A DNA stretch of 64,000 nucleotides, taken from positions 86,791 through 150,790 of the forward strand of contig NW_008708752.1 of the NCBI RefSeq assembly GCF_000327385.1. The letters run 5' to 3'. The notes under the pieces are model-generated. The model had not been told where the DNA came from and did not search any database. It saw nothing but the letters and a program-made list of their open reading frames with translations. Made by a program: the position numbers and the translations under genes. This DNA is from Lottia gigantea (Eukaryota; Mollusca; Gastropoda; Lottiidae). Numbering within the stretch: the stretch's first letter is position 1; every line of letters starts with the position of its first letter. Positions 43,002 to 56,700 of the stretch are shown here, one piece after another.

Positions 43002-46000
43002 CTATGGTTTGTCTGTATTCGTAAAACCACGATTTTCAAGTCTAACTCTCTCAGTCAACTCTACTAAATCTCCTCTGTCAATGCTTTGGAAAGCTCTTTT
43101 AAGAAGCCCGTATCTCTCTTGACGATGACTCTTAGTTTTTTGTAACCACTTAACTAATACAACAAAGTTTGCATCAAATCCATTGGTTTTGTCGCTAATA
43201 ATTGTTATATCTGCATGGGAGAATCCTAAACAAATGGCAAGTTCTTTACCAGTTGCATTACCATAGGTTTTGGCCAGCATCATCATGCTTTTTTCAGAAA
43301 ACATTGGATCTGAAAAACACAAATGACATTCAGATAATCTACCCCTATTACAAATACAAGGTTCGCCATTTATGGGCACTAGTAAAACGTGTGCCCAGTT
43401 CGCTAGATCTAGTTAATTTATGCTGAACAATCGAAGCCAGAAGTCAGATTTTATCCTATATAATAGACAGGAACGTTAATAAAAATTTGGGTTGTTTCAC
43501 ATTCTGACGATGACGGACCTTGTACTTAGTAGATTCGTGAACAGGCAAGCAGGAGTGAAGCGACTCTTGACTCTCTTAATGAAAGAAAATATATGAAACA
43601 AAATGATGAGTCACAGCCCAATACGATTGTATGATAACCACCTATGTGGTCTTACAAGATATGTCGTAATCAAATTTTACCTTCAAAAGACTTAGTTTCT
43701 GTTTGGTCAGAGGGTAGGGAGAGCTTAAGTGGTGGTTTCAAAAAATAACTGGGCTGACGTGTCATTTCCCGATTCAGCTGGCTGCTTTCACTACATTTAA
43801 TCTTTCCTTGATTTAGACCTCTCGTGTTTTGGGGAGACTGGGAAGATCTAGCAAGTTGTGCTGAAGGTAGCGAAATATTACCAGACAGTTTTGTCGTTTG
43901 TCGATGCAACAGATTGGTATGACTATGAATTTGTCCTTGATTCGTCCTGGTGGTATTTTTGGAAGATTGGTCAGACCAAGCAATTCTAGGTCCTTTCCTC
44001 TCAATACCAAAACCTGTATTCTGTCTTTGTGTTTGTTTTCTATCATCGCTTGGTTGCGTCAATGACTCTTGCGCCTGGTTCTTTGTTGGTACCAAAAGAT
44101 TTTTCTTCATTGTTACAGGATCAAAATGTACTGGATGAATTTCTTTGGACTTTGAAAATTCATATTCAATAGCCACATAATGCGGCGAACACATCCTACT
44201 TTTCTGGACAATTGGGAAAATAAAATGATTTGATTGACAAAATTTGTCGAACTTCAGATAAAATGTAGACTTGCATAATCCTGGAGGGAACTCTATATTG
44301 AGTTTAAGTGCTACATGTACACGCTCCTGGTTCTTAATTTGCATATCAGGTGAATAACTGTATGGTAGTTCTGTGAGACCTTCTGCTTCTCTTTTCTTCC
44401 TGATTTCATCTTTATTTTTTGATAGAACCAATTCTACCCACAAACTTGGCTGTCTTCCGAGTATTCCAAAAGTGTAAAAAGTTAAAATGTTACAAGCTTC
44501 AGATTTTCCCGATATAATTTCAACTGCATATAAGGTATCTTCTATTCTTGTATGTCTGTTTGCTATCACCACCGCTGCACTGAAATTATTTCAAATATAT
44601 TAAGCGGTTTCTTTGCTTCCCTCAAATCTGCCCTATCCAGTTCCTCCGATGATGGTATCAGATGATATCAGAGCTGGGTTTAGCGCCAGAAGTATATTGT
44701 CGATTTTCATGGGTTTTCAATTTTGGGTCGCTAGTTTTTGGACAAATCCGACCCCAACGAGTTCCTCCGAAGTGATATTCGGATGGGACAATGTCGATAT
44801 TCATGGGAATTGCTAAATGGTCGCCAGTTTTTGAGAATTTTCACCATGACAAAAGCCCAATTTCGCAGAACTTTTGGTGTCTATACAAAGGCTGAACCAT
44901 TAATAAGTTGATCACGACATTGCCAGTGTACCACAATGTCCCTGTGCCCCACACGGTACCAAAATACAGTCGATGGGTAGACATAACTGAACATACCCCT
45001 TGGCAGTATATTGGTACCGTGTGAGGCACGGGAACATCGCAGAATATATGGCAATATCTGATCGACTCATTCATAGTTCAGCTTTGTATAGATACCAAAG
45101 ATTATGCCTGATTGGGCTTTTGTCATGGTGAAAATTCTTATAAACTGGCGACCATTTAGCAACTCTCATGAATATCGACATTGTCTCATCCGGATATCAC
45201 TTCGGAGGAACTCGTTAGGGTCGGATTTGTCGGGGTACCTCGTGGTGTGCTTCGATTCTAAGGTATTAGTATCCGAATGTTTATCAGGGATCTAATCATT
45301 GGATAAAATATAAGGTTTTAAATTACTAGGGTTTGGGAGCAAGGGTAAGAGAAATACTTACTCTGAGAAATGTGATACTGCTGTAGAATAAACATCAGGT
45401 TCTACTTCTGATAAAATATCATTCAATATTTCAGGTTGAGTTCCATTCCATCGGATAAATAGTGGTTGAAAATCGTCTTCATTGGGTATGGTTGAAGACA
45501 TTGGAAGCTGGATTTTTACATTTTTATTAAAATCTTTGGTATGTTCATATTTTACACTTACAACATCAGACATGTTAAGGATGGTATTAAACAGTTTGGG
45601 ATTATATTCTTTTAATTCGCGGACCCTCTCTTGATCTATTGGTAATATCTACAATATAAATACTGGTTAGGAAAACATTGAAAACAAACTTGAAATGTCA
45701 GCATGAAATAACTCGGACAGTTTTCTTTAAGGTTTGATCGTAGTGGTAATGGTTTCTTTGGCTTGGGTTAAACCAAACATTCACACAACTCACAGAGCTA
45801 CATAAATAAACAAACGCTAACCGCTCTGCAACATATCACGGTAATGAAAGGCGACCATTATTTACAAGAGCTATGTCAATATTTTTACGTGATCGCGTGG
45901 TCCTGGTAATTTAAAATATCAGAGGCTGGTCGTGCAGGACTACGAGTATTTATATGTAGACGGTTTGGTTAAAAGGTCAAAATGCTCCAAAAAAATGTTG

Positions 46001-49000
46001 TTTCGTATGTTGATAATTATCTACCTGAATTTCTATGTCTGTATTGTGATCAACAGCCCCCTTGGGGAAATCCAATTTCAGTCTGGTGTCAAGTTCGGAA
46101 ACGAATTCAAAACCTTCTTCTGTAACTGTTACCTTTTCACTTATCCTTCTGGCTATAGCACATATTGACGATATCTCCATATAATCTGGTAGTTTGGTCA
46201 ATGAGGTACCGTTCTTAAAATATAAATTATTATGTGGGTCGAATTGTGTCCGTTCAGTCTAGTTAATTGAATAATTAATAACGAAAAGAGAGTTTTACAA
46301 TTAATAACGAAAAGAGAGTTTGAGCAAGTAATGTACCTATTCTAGAACTTGCTTTGAGGCGTGGAGTATACTGCAGGTCGATAAAAAATCAACTTGCTAG
46401 CTGGATATGATTATATCGCTTGAGTAGTTGAAGAAGTATTTTATTTACCGAGCATTAAGATATCAATAATTTAGCTCTAAACAAATGTATACACACAATA
46501 AGAATACGCTTCCAAATATTTAATGTTTTGAACAAAACTACGCATGCTAAGTAAGTTATTTGTTCTTCCATTGGTCAGACTCGTAGCCAGATTTGATTGC
46601 TCGGAGTGGGGGAAGGGGGAGGAGTTTCGTTGCAGTAATGGAATTGGTCGGTTGTCATTTTTTTCGATATCGAATTTCATTTTTTCCTTGCCCCTGTAGC
46701 TATGGGCCTGCTTTTGGCAGTTCTTTACAAATACTTACTGAAGTGGTCAATGTGGAAGGAAGGGTAAGCCATCTATTGTCTGTTTCAACTAATAGAAAAT
46801 ATTCAAAAATAGCATGATGAGAAATATGTGTTTTGGGTAGATTTACTTTAACTTCCACTGATACCTCTGTTGCGGTGAATAAACCTGTTGTTCGGTAGAT
46901 GTCTGTTATCTCAAAATCATCTTCAGTGAGAGGTATTTGGTTCATTTTTCGATCTTCAGCAGTCCATCTGACGAATGTGATATCGTTAGATTGGTATCTC
47001 TGTGCATCTTCTTCAAGTACAATCACAGCAATTTCTGAATGGAGCTTCAGTTCTTTGAATATTTTGCTTCAATTTGGAAAAAAATACGATGAAATTACTT
47101 TTGAAGGGATTTTTAAAGTGGTTTGCTTAGTGTGTATGTTCACCTAAGAAAGCTAAGAAAGATTCAATTTGCACCATTCGGGTTTTGACCTCAGCGATTC
47201 TTCGCATAAAAATTCTAATAGTAAAATAATTTGCATATACGCACAGCTCTAAATGAATGTTTTTTTCACTATTACTAGTTACAATTTTGCAAAAAAAAAT
47301 TGAATAAATATTGTTTTTAAAGACATGAAGAATTACAGATTAATCTGTCTGACTGATTTCACAACCAGAAACAAAAAGTTAACAGTTTTATTTCCCAGTT
47401 GTCAATCATCATAATACCAAAACTTAATTCGCAAAATATTGAAAAGAAAATGCATTGCTATCATTTTATTGCATTATGTCTTATATTGTTAAAAAGAAGA
47501 TAAAGAGTACATTCTGATTATGAAAACCATGTTGATTGGGGAAATACATATTATAAATTTAACTGTAATCGAAAAGTTCCACTATTTTTAAGAATATGTT
47601 TATAAAATTTTGTCATATATTGTTGAAACTTTAAGGGCATTAATAATCTGAAAAAATCCCTTTCCTGATTAGAGAATGTACCGCAGTCGTCAAAAGTTAC
47701 CCAAAAAATATCAATTTACGGATGGCAATAAAATCAGAAGTTAATGTCTGACAATCAATATCAGCGAGACCATGGACATTTATTTTTTGAAAAAAAGAGT
47801 GTCTATTAAAAATACGATAGATAACCAATATCAGCGAGACCGTGGACAATTTTTTGTAGAAAATTTCTTTTTTATCATAAATAAGGTAAATAAAGAGATT
47901 GACACAAAATATTTATTCCCCTAAAAAAGATAGGTGACACTGATGGTTTAAAATAAGACATTTACCAACCTTTCTTCAATTTGACTTATGTTGTCATCGG
48001 AACTTTCTTCGAAATCATCACTTGGATACGAAACAGAATACATGGACGCATCATCAGAGCTGTGAAAACAAAATGATAATATTCCAATAGTAGCGATAGA
48101 AGAAAGCATATACAACACAACACATTTTCTAGCTTATTATGACGAATTTGAACCGTCAGTCATAATCTTGGCTCAAATTTGTTGCATCCCATGAAAATTT
48201 GAGACTAAGGTACGATTATTCAAAAGAATGGCACAGCTATTCCTTTAAAGAGCAACCAGGTTCAGTATAAAAGTGCGAAATTAAAATAACCTTTCTGATA
48301 GTGACTCAAACACTTCACACAAATCACCATCTATTTGGTCTTGCCAAGAATTGTTGGTCTCTCTGAAGTAGTAATAATAAATACATTAATTAACCAGTCG
48401 GCAACGCTGATTACGGAATTTATAATCACTGATAAGGAAAATCTTTTTAGAAAAAAATTGTGCCTCAACTTCTAAGGTTAAGATCTATCGCAAAGCACAC
48501 AGTCGATCATATACTTTATTTTCTATTTTTTTTAAAAATTCCAAGAAAAGTATTTATATTTAAAGAATTCAATTTTGTTACAAAAAAGGTAAACATTGTT
48601 AGGGGTTCAAGAAGTCGGAAACATCGGTTCTGTTATATTTTGTCAGTCGGCTGGATTAGGGTCAGAAAACCTTAAGCCCTGTTTTGTTGAGGTTTTCCGC
48701 GCCTCAGAGATAACATTCGTTAAAAATAAATTGACGGAACTGCAGACGTGATATAAATGGTGTAAGGGGATAATGATGGTATGACTGATCTACAAATATA
48801 TCCATCTTTGCGAATCTAGCAAAGTTTAGACTAAAAGCAATCCCCATACCTATAAACTATGAACAAGACATTCTATATTACCCAGGTTGCTGTACTGGAA
48901 GAAACTTAAACTACATAACTTACATGTTATCTTCATCTTGGTCAGAATCTGACAAAATGTCCAATGTGTGTCTCACTTTATCACGAACATTTTTAACAAT

Positions 49001-49015
49001 GAACGGTCTTTCCAT
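43002..49015 (-). CDS. ZU5-like/death-domain protein, paralogue B (754 aa)
   Basis: Tandem paralogue of the gene at 29597-35905, with the same exon count and phases. Exons (minus): 48924-49015, 48291-48362, 47970-48059, 46739-47066, 46025-46213, 45362-45648, 43681-44579, 43002-43309; GT-AG, 2265 nt in frame. Exon 5, the ZU5-like core (VTEEGFEFVSE, LDFPKGAV), is 189 nt in both genes and the most conserved. The linker exon is 123 nt shorter than in A, which accounts for most of the length difference. The death domain is at about 665-750 (SMMMLAKTYG, FVVLVKWLQK, LLKRAFQSID). Intron 6 holds a 495-bp fold-back element. A minisatellite lies 5' of the gene. All copies start AG-ATG, so an upstream non-coding exon is likely. 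Intact; role inferred as for A. Confidence 0.85.
44738..45232. mobile_element. Fold-back element in paralogue B intron 6
   Basis: The two halves are inverted copies of each other along nearly the whole 495 bp, meeting near 44985. Outer arms carry GACAAATCCGACCCCAACGAG against CTCGTTAGGGTCGGATTTGTC; inner arms carry CACACGGTACCAAAATACAG against the TATTGGTACCGTGTGAGGCA region. No coding content. A hairpin MITE or a fold-back transposon relic. Confidence 0.85.
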
Positions 49016-49339
49016 CTGGAAAATCGAACATTGACGGAAATTTGTAAGTATCAAGTAGACATAATTATAAATTTGGAACTTTGCGTATTTCATTTAAACT
49101 TTGGTCATGGTAATAGAATAAAAATGAACGAACTTTTCCAATATCTTGACATCACTAGGCATTTTCTTGTAAAATTTTTGTATGGAATAAAAATAAAGTT
49201 TATTCCCTTCTGTCAAAACATACAATGTAGACCAAAGAGACTCTATCAAATCGCTTAAGTCTATCTGTTGAGGGCTTTGATTGGCTGTATTCGCTAGGGT
49301 ACAATCAAATCGCACACTTCCATGATACAAGAAAGGTTA

Positions 49340-50035
49340 ATAAAACCATAGTAAATTAATCACAGTTAAACGCTCACAAGGTAATTTAGTCACAGTAATA
49401 CATTCACAAGGTAAATAATTCACAGTAACACGGTCACAAGGTAAATTAGTCACAGAAACACCGTCACAGGGTAGTCACAGTAATACGGCCACAAGTAAAT
49501 AAGTTACAGTAATACATTCACAAGGTAAATAATTCACAGTAACACGGTCACAAGGTAAATTAGTCACAGAAACAAGGTCACAAGGTAAATTAGTCACAGT
49601 GACATGGTCACAAGGTAAATACGTCACAGTAGTACATTCTCAATGTAAATAAGTCACAGTAACATGGTTACATGTTAAATCAATCTCAATAACGGTCACA
49701 AGATTACTGAGTAATACAGCATTACACTCAAAGAGTAGATTAGTCAAGGAAATAAAGTCACGAGATAAATTGGTTGTAGTAATTGTTCACTTACATGCAA
49801 TATTAGTCACTGTAATAAAATCACGAGATAAAGTGGATAGTAATTCTTCACTTACAGGCTATATAAGTCACAGCAATAAAGTCACGAGATAAATTTGTTG
49901 TACAGCAATTGTTCACTTGCAGAGTATGTTAGTCACAGTTTTAATTTCACGAGAAATTGGTTGTAGTAATTGTTCGCTTACAGGGTATATTAGTCACATT
50001 AACAAAGTCACGAGATAGTTAAAGTAATCTAATAC
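49340..50035. repeat. GGTAAATTAGTCACAG minisatellite 5' of paralogue B
   Basis: About 25 degenerate units of CACAAGGTAAATTAGTCACAG and variants with 26-30 bp spacing. The period lengthens towards the right. The same unit family lies 5' of paralogue A and the decayed copy. Confidence 0.88.
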
Positions 50036-50274
50036 TTAAAGGAAGATTTACAAAAAATATTTACAATGATAAATAAAACACTATTCCTGGCCATTCAGCC
50101 AAATCGGTTTATTATGTCAGGAAGATGATCTTTATGTGTTTTGTGAATTATGCGACCAAGATTGGTTGATTAGTTAAATATTGTAACTAAATTTGGGTTC
50201 TATCCACTGTAATAGGTAAATTTTGAAACCTTTGTCTGGAATGCTATCAGGCCCGTAACTACAATATGACAACT

Positions 50275-50640
50275 GTTTATATATAAACACCATACTAATG
50301 AACACCATACTACTAATGCTGGATAACACCATAACAAAATGACAATTGTTTATGAACACCATGCTATTTATGCTGGATAACACCATGAACAAAATGACAA
50401 TTGTTTATGAACACCATGCTATTTATGCTGGATAACACCATGAACAAAATGACAATTGTTTATGAACACCAAGCTATTTATGCTGGATAACACCATGAAC
50501 AAATCGACAATTGTTTATGAACACCATGCTATTTATGCTGGATAACACCATGAACAAAATGACAATTGTTTATGAACACCAAGCTATACTTATGCTGAAT
50601 AATGTTCATGTACAAAATGACAATTGTTTAGGAATAAAAT
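50275..50640. repeat. 55-bp tandem repeat, about six units
   Basis: GACAATTGTTTATGAACACC starts at 50341, 50396, 50451, 50506 and 50561, with a flanking degenerate unit on each side. No coding meaning. Confidence 0.93.
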
Positions 50641-51149
50641 AACGTAGATTTTCGACGACTCCATGCAACTGAACACTTGCAGTTGTGATTGTTTTCAGGG
50701 AAGGAAATGACGAAGATAGATTATTAATTATCGCAATTACTGTATCAAGTACATGTATTCAGTTAATTAAAAAAAAAAAATCAAACTTCAGTCTTACCGT
50801 AAAAATCTTGTTTTATAGCCTTTAAAAATGGTGCGCACACTAAACCAGTTTTATTTAATCTCTACTTATAAATATAAGCTCATAAACAAGGCCAACGTAG
50901 GTTGCATATCGAGTTACTCACAAATATAGAATAAAGATTAATTTAGGGGAATTTCATAGTTTGGGAGAGTCCATAAGGCATAATTCAAATTATTCCTCTG
51001 ATGATATTCCACGTAACAGGATAGGGGTTAGTTTTTTAAAAGAAAATATAAAAAACACTTTCCTGTGGCGGTGCCTTGTATTAGAAACGCTATGAGAATC
51101 CAAAGAGTGAATATTATCATAAGCTAATAATACATCACCCTAAACGACC

Positions 51150-51415
51150 AGTGGTGAAGCCAAAGGAGGGGCAGCCCTTTGAGTCTTCAAATCCATGTGT
51201 ATCCATAATTATTCACGTTTGAAAGTTACAAATTTGACTCGAATTTAAGTCAGACTATGCCATATATAGAAAACACATATATAGGAATAGACAGTGAAAT
51301 TTCTAGTTTGGGGTATATTTGAAGGGATTATGCGATTTTCATGCGTTTTAGTATTTCTTAAGACTATTAAAGCACAATAAAGACCCAAACTATCCCCGAA
51401 AATGCCGACTGCCGA
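51150..51415. mobile_element. MITE family 2, copy 4
   Basis: Shares CTTCAAATCCATGTGTATCC, TTATGCGATTTTCATGCGTT and CCGAAAATGCCGACTG with the copies at 20075, 21548 and 30480. Confidence 0.6.
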
Positions 51416-51954
51416 AAAGCAAATGTACATGATCATTATTTACAATCATTTTGACATATGTTAACACACTGTGACCCAAACATTGAAGCATACAAAGATA
51501 ATTAAAAAGTCGAAATATCTGTTTTAATCCTGAAAATTCAATAGAATAATACTGCTGACAGAAGTTTAGACTATCATTACTTCCAGAATGTCATTAATAT
51601 TGTCATCGGTCGTTGGTAAAAACAGTTGATGGTAATAACGGCCTGGAAATGATGATAGCTTTGTTTTCAGTTGAATCGTGTGCATTGTTTTTTCTGTATT
51701 TCTGTAATTTCCAGCTTTATTCAGCTTTTTAACTGTATAATTACAAAAATATTAACCACATCTTTTTTCAAAAATTCAATGTTGCATCTGCCTTTTAAAT
51801 TGTCCAAGTTGAAGAATGCTTCAAAAGATTTTCACCGAAGAAATTTGATTTTATTTTGGTGTAGAAAATTAGCGTTGATAAGACATTTGAAAAATATAAG
51901 AAATAATCCGTATCGCCAGTTTTTAAAGGTTTAGATGTATTCAATTTTCGTTTT

Positions 51955-52290
51955 TATACGCCCACATTATATTGTGACGCATATTGTCTTCGCCCCTGTC
52001 CATCCACAATTGTCTTGTACACACGATAGAGACTACAGTTTGTGGTGTGATTATTCATATTGACGATGAACGGTTTTTGAGTTATTGCCCTTGATTTAGT
52101 AAAAACGTGTCAAAATCTCTTTGTGAACACAATAGAAACTACAGTTTTTATTTGATTTTAATTAAATTTGGTGTGATAATCTATAACAATGAGATCTTTG
52201 TCAAGTATATTGGGTAGGCTGCAGTGTTTAAAAAAACTAAAAAAAAGTCGCCCGTTACACCTTTTTAAAAGCAAAGACGACGACGCCACT
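51955..52290. repeat. Dispersed repeat, reverse of that at 37551
   Basis: ACAGTTTGTGGTGTGATTAT, GAGTTATTGCCCTTGATTTA and two ACTACAGTTT blocks about 125 bp apart, matching in reverse the repeat at 37551-37870. Confidence 0.55.
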
Positions 52291-53794
52291 GAGCATATGA
52301 ATTAAGAAGCAGTTTAAAATTAACGTGGTTTCTCTTCTTGGACTACATATCAACAACTAAGGGAGGTCCCTCTAACAAGAGTTTACATAATATGAGTTTA
52401 CAATATATCAGTGCGAATGTAGTGCTATTTTTTCTCTCAGTTTTGGGTTTTTTGCATGCCTATTTTGACTAATTTTGATCTAGAATTGGAATTGATGTCT
52501 TAAATTGCATTTTCTTTCAGATTTTGTGAGATGATGTTAGATTTATAGGCGAAGGCTATTTCTAAAAATAGTGGTTTTGTGAGCAACTGTGTGTTGATAT
52601 CCGGCAGTGGTCTACTTTCAATTTGACTGGTTCAAAATTCTAATGGTCATTATATATTGATTTGTTGATAAGTATTGGTCAGGTGACTTATTGGATAGTT
52701 TTTAACGAGATTTCTAGAAAAGGTTATGGGAGGTTGAATTTTCAGATTTATCATGGAAACAGATGGCAAATGAATTACTGGAGTGAGTCCATGTTGTATT
52801 GAAAACAATATATGCCATAATACAGCCTACATAGTGAATTGACAATACAACACATATTTTGGGGCGAAAATCTGTTAGAAATTAGGGGATTAGGGGAACA
52901 AATCCTTTTTCTAGCCTACCAACAATGGCACAGGGACCTTTACTTTACTGTTGTATCCCTCATCAAGCATTATAAAGTAACAGAAGTGTTCCTATTACAT
53001 ACAATTTGAAAGTCTCTCCATGCTACAATTGGTGCTTTGACCTCTTGCGTGTTTATCAATGCCACAGACTTTATTCTGAGCTTTTTTTAAATCAGCGAAA
53101 ATCGGTATTGGTTTGGGCCTCCTTGGGAATTGCCGGTAGCCAACGATTTAAAATGGCTACAGGAAAAAAAAACACCGCATCCCTTTCTCGTGAATATTCA
53201 GCCATAGATTACTTTGGTAACTTAGTAAAGAATTACCATAAACACACAGAGGTTCAATCTCATCCACATTCTGTTTTTGGGCTCATGGTATAATCAATAT
53301 AACTGGGTTGAATATTCACAAGAAAGGTTTGCTGTGTGGTGGATACGTATTGCAATTTGGATTGGCTGATCAAATATATATATTACCGGTAATGTTAGGT
53401 TCAAATTTGCCAAAGCGTGTCATTTTTTCTTTCTCTGTAGACTAAGGAAACATTATAAATTTTTGAGTCATTTTCTTCAGAAATAGTAAGATATCTATTG
53501 AAGAGTCTATTATCGTTAAATCATTTTATTCAGAACTTTACGTTACGGCACCATTAGCCACGAGTTCCATTTATTGCACAGATTCAAATGTTTTCACCTT
53601 TTTTGAGGTTGCTGTAAAACAAAAAAATATTATCTTTATTACAAATGCCTGGTATAAAATCCCAATCAGAAAAAACCTCTCCAACTGACCTAACTGGACG
53701 TAGAAAATGATCAGAAAATGGTTAAGGTTAATACAATAAACACTAATTTTTCTTATTCGGCACCGAAACTAAAGAGTTATAGTTATTTAATTAT

Positions 53795-56700
53795 TATTTT
53801 GACATTTTGAGCATTTTCTAAACTTCTGGTTGGCGTGGTTGAGTGGCTACGGTTTAATACCAGCCTTATTGACATTTTATACGAAGACAATGAATCGTAT
53901 AACTAATATACATGTAAAAACTCAACCGACGGTTGGTACTTCAATGAACTTAACCTACATCAACAACAGTTACTGTTCCAGCCTACAGTTTCTTACGTTG
54001 TACAAGGATATGTATGTATTTACTATCTCATTTACAAATGAAATCATTTGATTTCGGATGATTTGGCACATAAATCACCTTCTTGGGCTTCTTAATATAT
54101 ACTCTGCTGTGCTTATTTGCATATGTCGTTAGAATTTCAACAGCGCTCGTATATGAGCAAAGCTAGAAACCATTGGTTATTTGAAAGGTTCATTACAAAA
54201 ATCTATGAAAGACGGTTTGTCTGATGAGATTTAGTAATCCACAGTAATTTCAGTATAGATTATAAATGATGATTTTTTTACATACCTGAGCGTAATCTTC
54301 GCCTGCAGAAAACATGTCTATCAGCAGTATCACCAGCAGTCCAAATCCATTTAGCTTCACTGGATATAGATGTTGGTTCGTTTCCCCATTGGCTGTGTGT
54401 CTGTATAGTGGCATTCTGCCATTCACTATCATCAAATCTAAAAGATAAACATTAATTTAAGATTAACAACAATGCTGAGATGTGATTATTGACACAAATT
54501 AGCAATAAGATTATAAATATCAACAATATTAGCTCCAAAACGGATGAAGAGTAAACAAACTCAAGTCAGTGGACCATACATCCCAACACGGATATTTTTC
54601 TCATCCGTCAAAACATAAACACAACCAGTCCATTACAATTTCAAGGGTATAAAAGGTGTGACATTAAAATGGTTTGACTAATCCCTCAATGAATAAGATT
54701 TATATGTATTCGACTTGGTTTATTCACAATAAAGTAAACATTTTAAAATTTGTCCGAAATAATAGCATAAAAAATCACTGAGAAATAACAAGAATATTTC
54801 TTTGTCGGTTGTCTCTCTATTTGTCATTGTCATTCTATTAATCGATCCTTTAAAGCTTTCCACAACAAAGAACAAATTAAAAAAAATAATAGTAAATTGA
54901 CGTTAGATATTTAAGAAGAATTATTGTGTTGAAGGCAGCAATAGTGTACAACAATGATGCTACATTCGTCCATTCCTTTCACACAATTCTTAAAAGTCTT
55001 GTTGTTCACACAGGTTTGGGTGTGGTTTTTGACCGACAAAGAAATTTTTCTCCCTGATATTTTTATGCTATGTCGGACAAATTCTAAAATGTTACTTTAA
55101 TGTGAATAATCTTCTTAACTCTATAATTCCATTCTAAAAATTTTGGTAAATTTTATTTATACATATTCATATATATATTGTTTGAAAGTTGTGAACATTT
55201 TTATTCTATTCGACTTTTCCTCCAAGTTAGAACTTACACAAGAGTCGCAACAATATTTTCATGTTACATAATCTTTTTAACTCTTATAATAATCTCTTAA
55301 TTAATAGGTTTTTTTTACAAATTTTTTCTCAAACTTTGTTAATGCATATTATTTGATATATTTATTTAAAGCTGTGACAAAGGGCATTATGAATCTGTTC
55401 GAATTTTTCCGCTTAGCTAATTAGAACACAATCAAGAGGCGATATCAATATGAAAATGACCTAAAATCAATAATGCATATTTCGAAATCTTTTTAGATAG
55501 ACTAAAATAAAGATATTGTTAGAAAGCTTATGGCAAGTACATTACAATAATGAAAAAGTCAAAGTTAATGTTAAATAATCCCCTGAAGATACGGAAAATA
55601 TGCAAATTACCCATTTTCAGAGTCGTATAAATCAAAAGATAACGTACCAAAATCACAAATGACAATCTAGTTAAATTAAAGATGGGGTTTATGGAAGCTA
55701 TAAATGTGGCCTGGTAGAAAAAAAAACTTTTACAGGAAATTGTGCAAAGACAAAGTCGAAATTCAAAAAATGACTTCTAGAGGACCGAGGTATTTTTCTT
55801 ACTTACATTTTATAACAAGTTCGATGGATAAAAAAATGTAATCTGCATTAATTTTTTAAGATTTTTTGCTTTTTTCAAGATGGCAGCTAAATGGTTAGGA
55901 ATTTGCATATGCGGCAAAGGCACAAAATGAATTTATTTATGGTACAAATTTTGTTGAATCACAAATTAGCAAGTTTTTGTAAAACATAATCCGAATATTC
56001 TGACATTTGTGATATTTGTGGCCTTTTTCTGACATGTTAGAGTTTTGATCATAATTCAGTATAAAAAGTTAGTGACAAAATATCGACACGGTAGACTGTT
56101 TGGAAATTATTTCAAGAATACACACAGAAATTTTGAGGCAAATCGAACCAAAAAAAGCATTTTATGGCGGATTTCTGAAATTAAGGAGTTTTCCACTACA
56201 CCATTTCCAGTCTGATGTCTGGAAATATATTCAAAAGGTTATTCCGCGGTGTGAAATGTCCGACTCAATGCCAAAAATGTTCTCAGTATTACGCTTTTTG
56301 CAAGGTACTCTGACAACAATATGAAAAAATAAATAAATAAAAAAAATAAAAAATATAACAATAACAATACAGCTTCGAGTCGAAATCTGTAAAAACTCGT
56401 AAATCTTCAGTTAACTCACTTAATTCATGCGCCCCCAATCCCCCCCACCCCCCTCGCTTTTAGACAATCGAATGTCAGGACATGTGCTGTATCTACGAAC
56501 GAAACTGAATAATCGGCTTTCCAGTCATTTGTAGCCGTTTTTCAAGCTCACCATCAACAAAGAATTTTCCGATATGATCACATCCGTCTAGTCTAATTTT
56601 TTTGGGGGAAATATAAATCATACCTTAATTCTCTCCAGCCATCATCGTCTGAAGTTGAGCATTTCCATGCCGAATCAGTAACCATGCCATTACTAAATGA

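Larger units (their letters stand above)
50641..53794. other. Mostly non-coding stretch
   Basis: No exon could be supported. It holds MITE family 2 copy 4 (51150-51415) and a dispersed repeat (51955-52290). The last exon or exons of the secreted modular protein may lie in its right part, but none was recognised. Confidence 0.45.

Noticed and set aside
40580-50035. CRISPR-like appearance of evenly spaced repeats
   Set aside because: Units are direct tandem copies without unique spacers, and the genome is eukaryotic.
54250-54435. Minus-strand frame starting MMIVNGRMP
   Set aside because: Wrong frame over exon 5 of the secreted gene; the spliced frame gives FDDSEWQNA and AKWIWTAGD.
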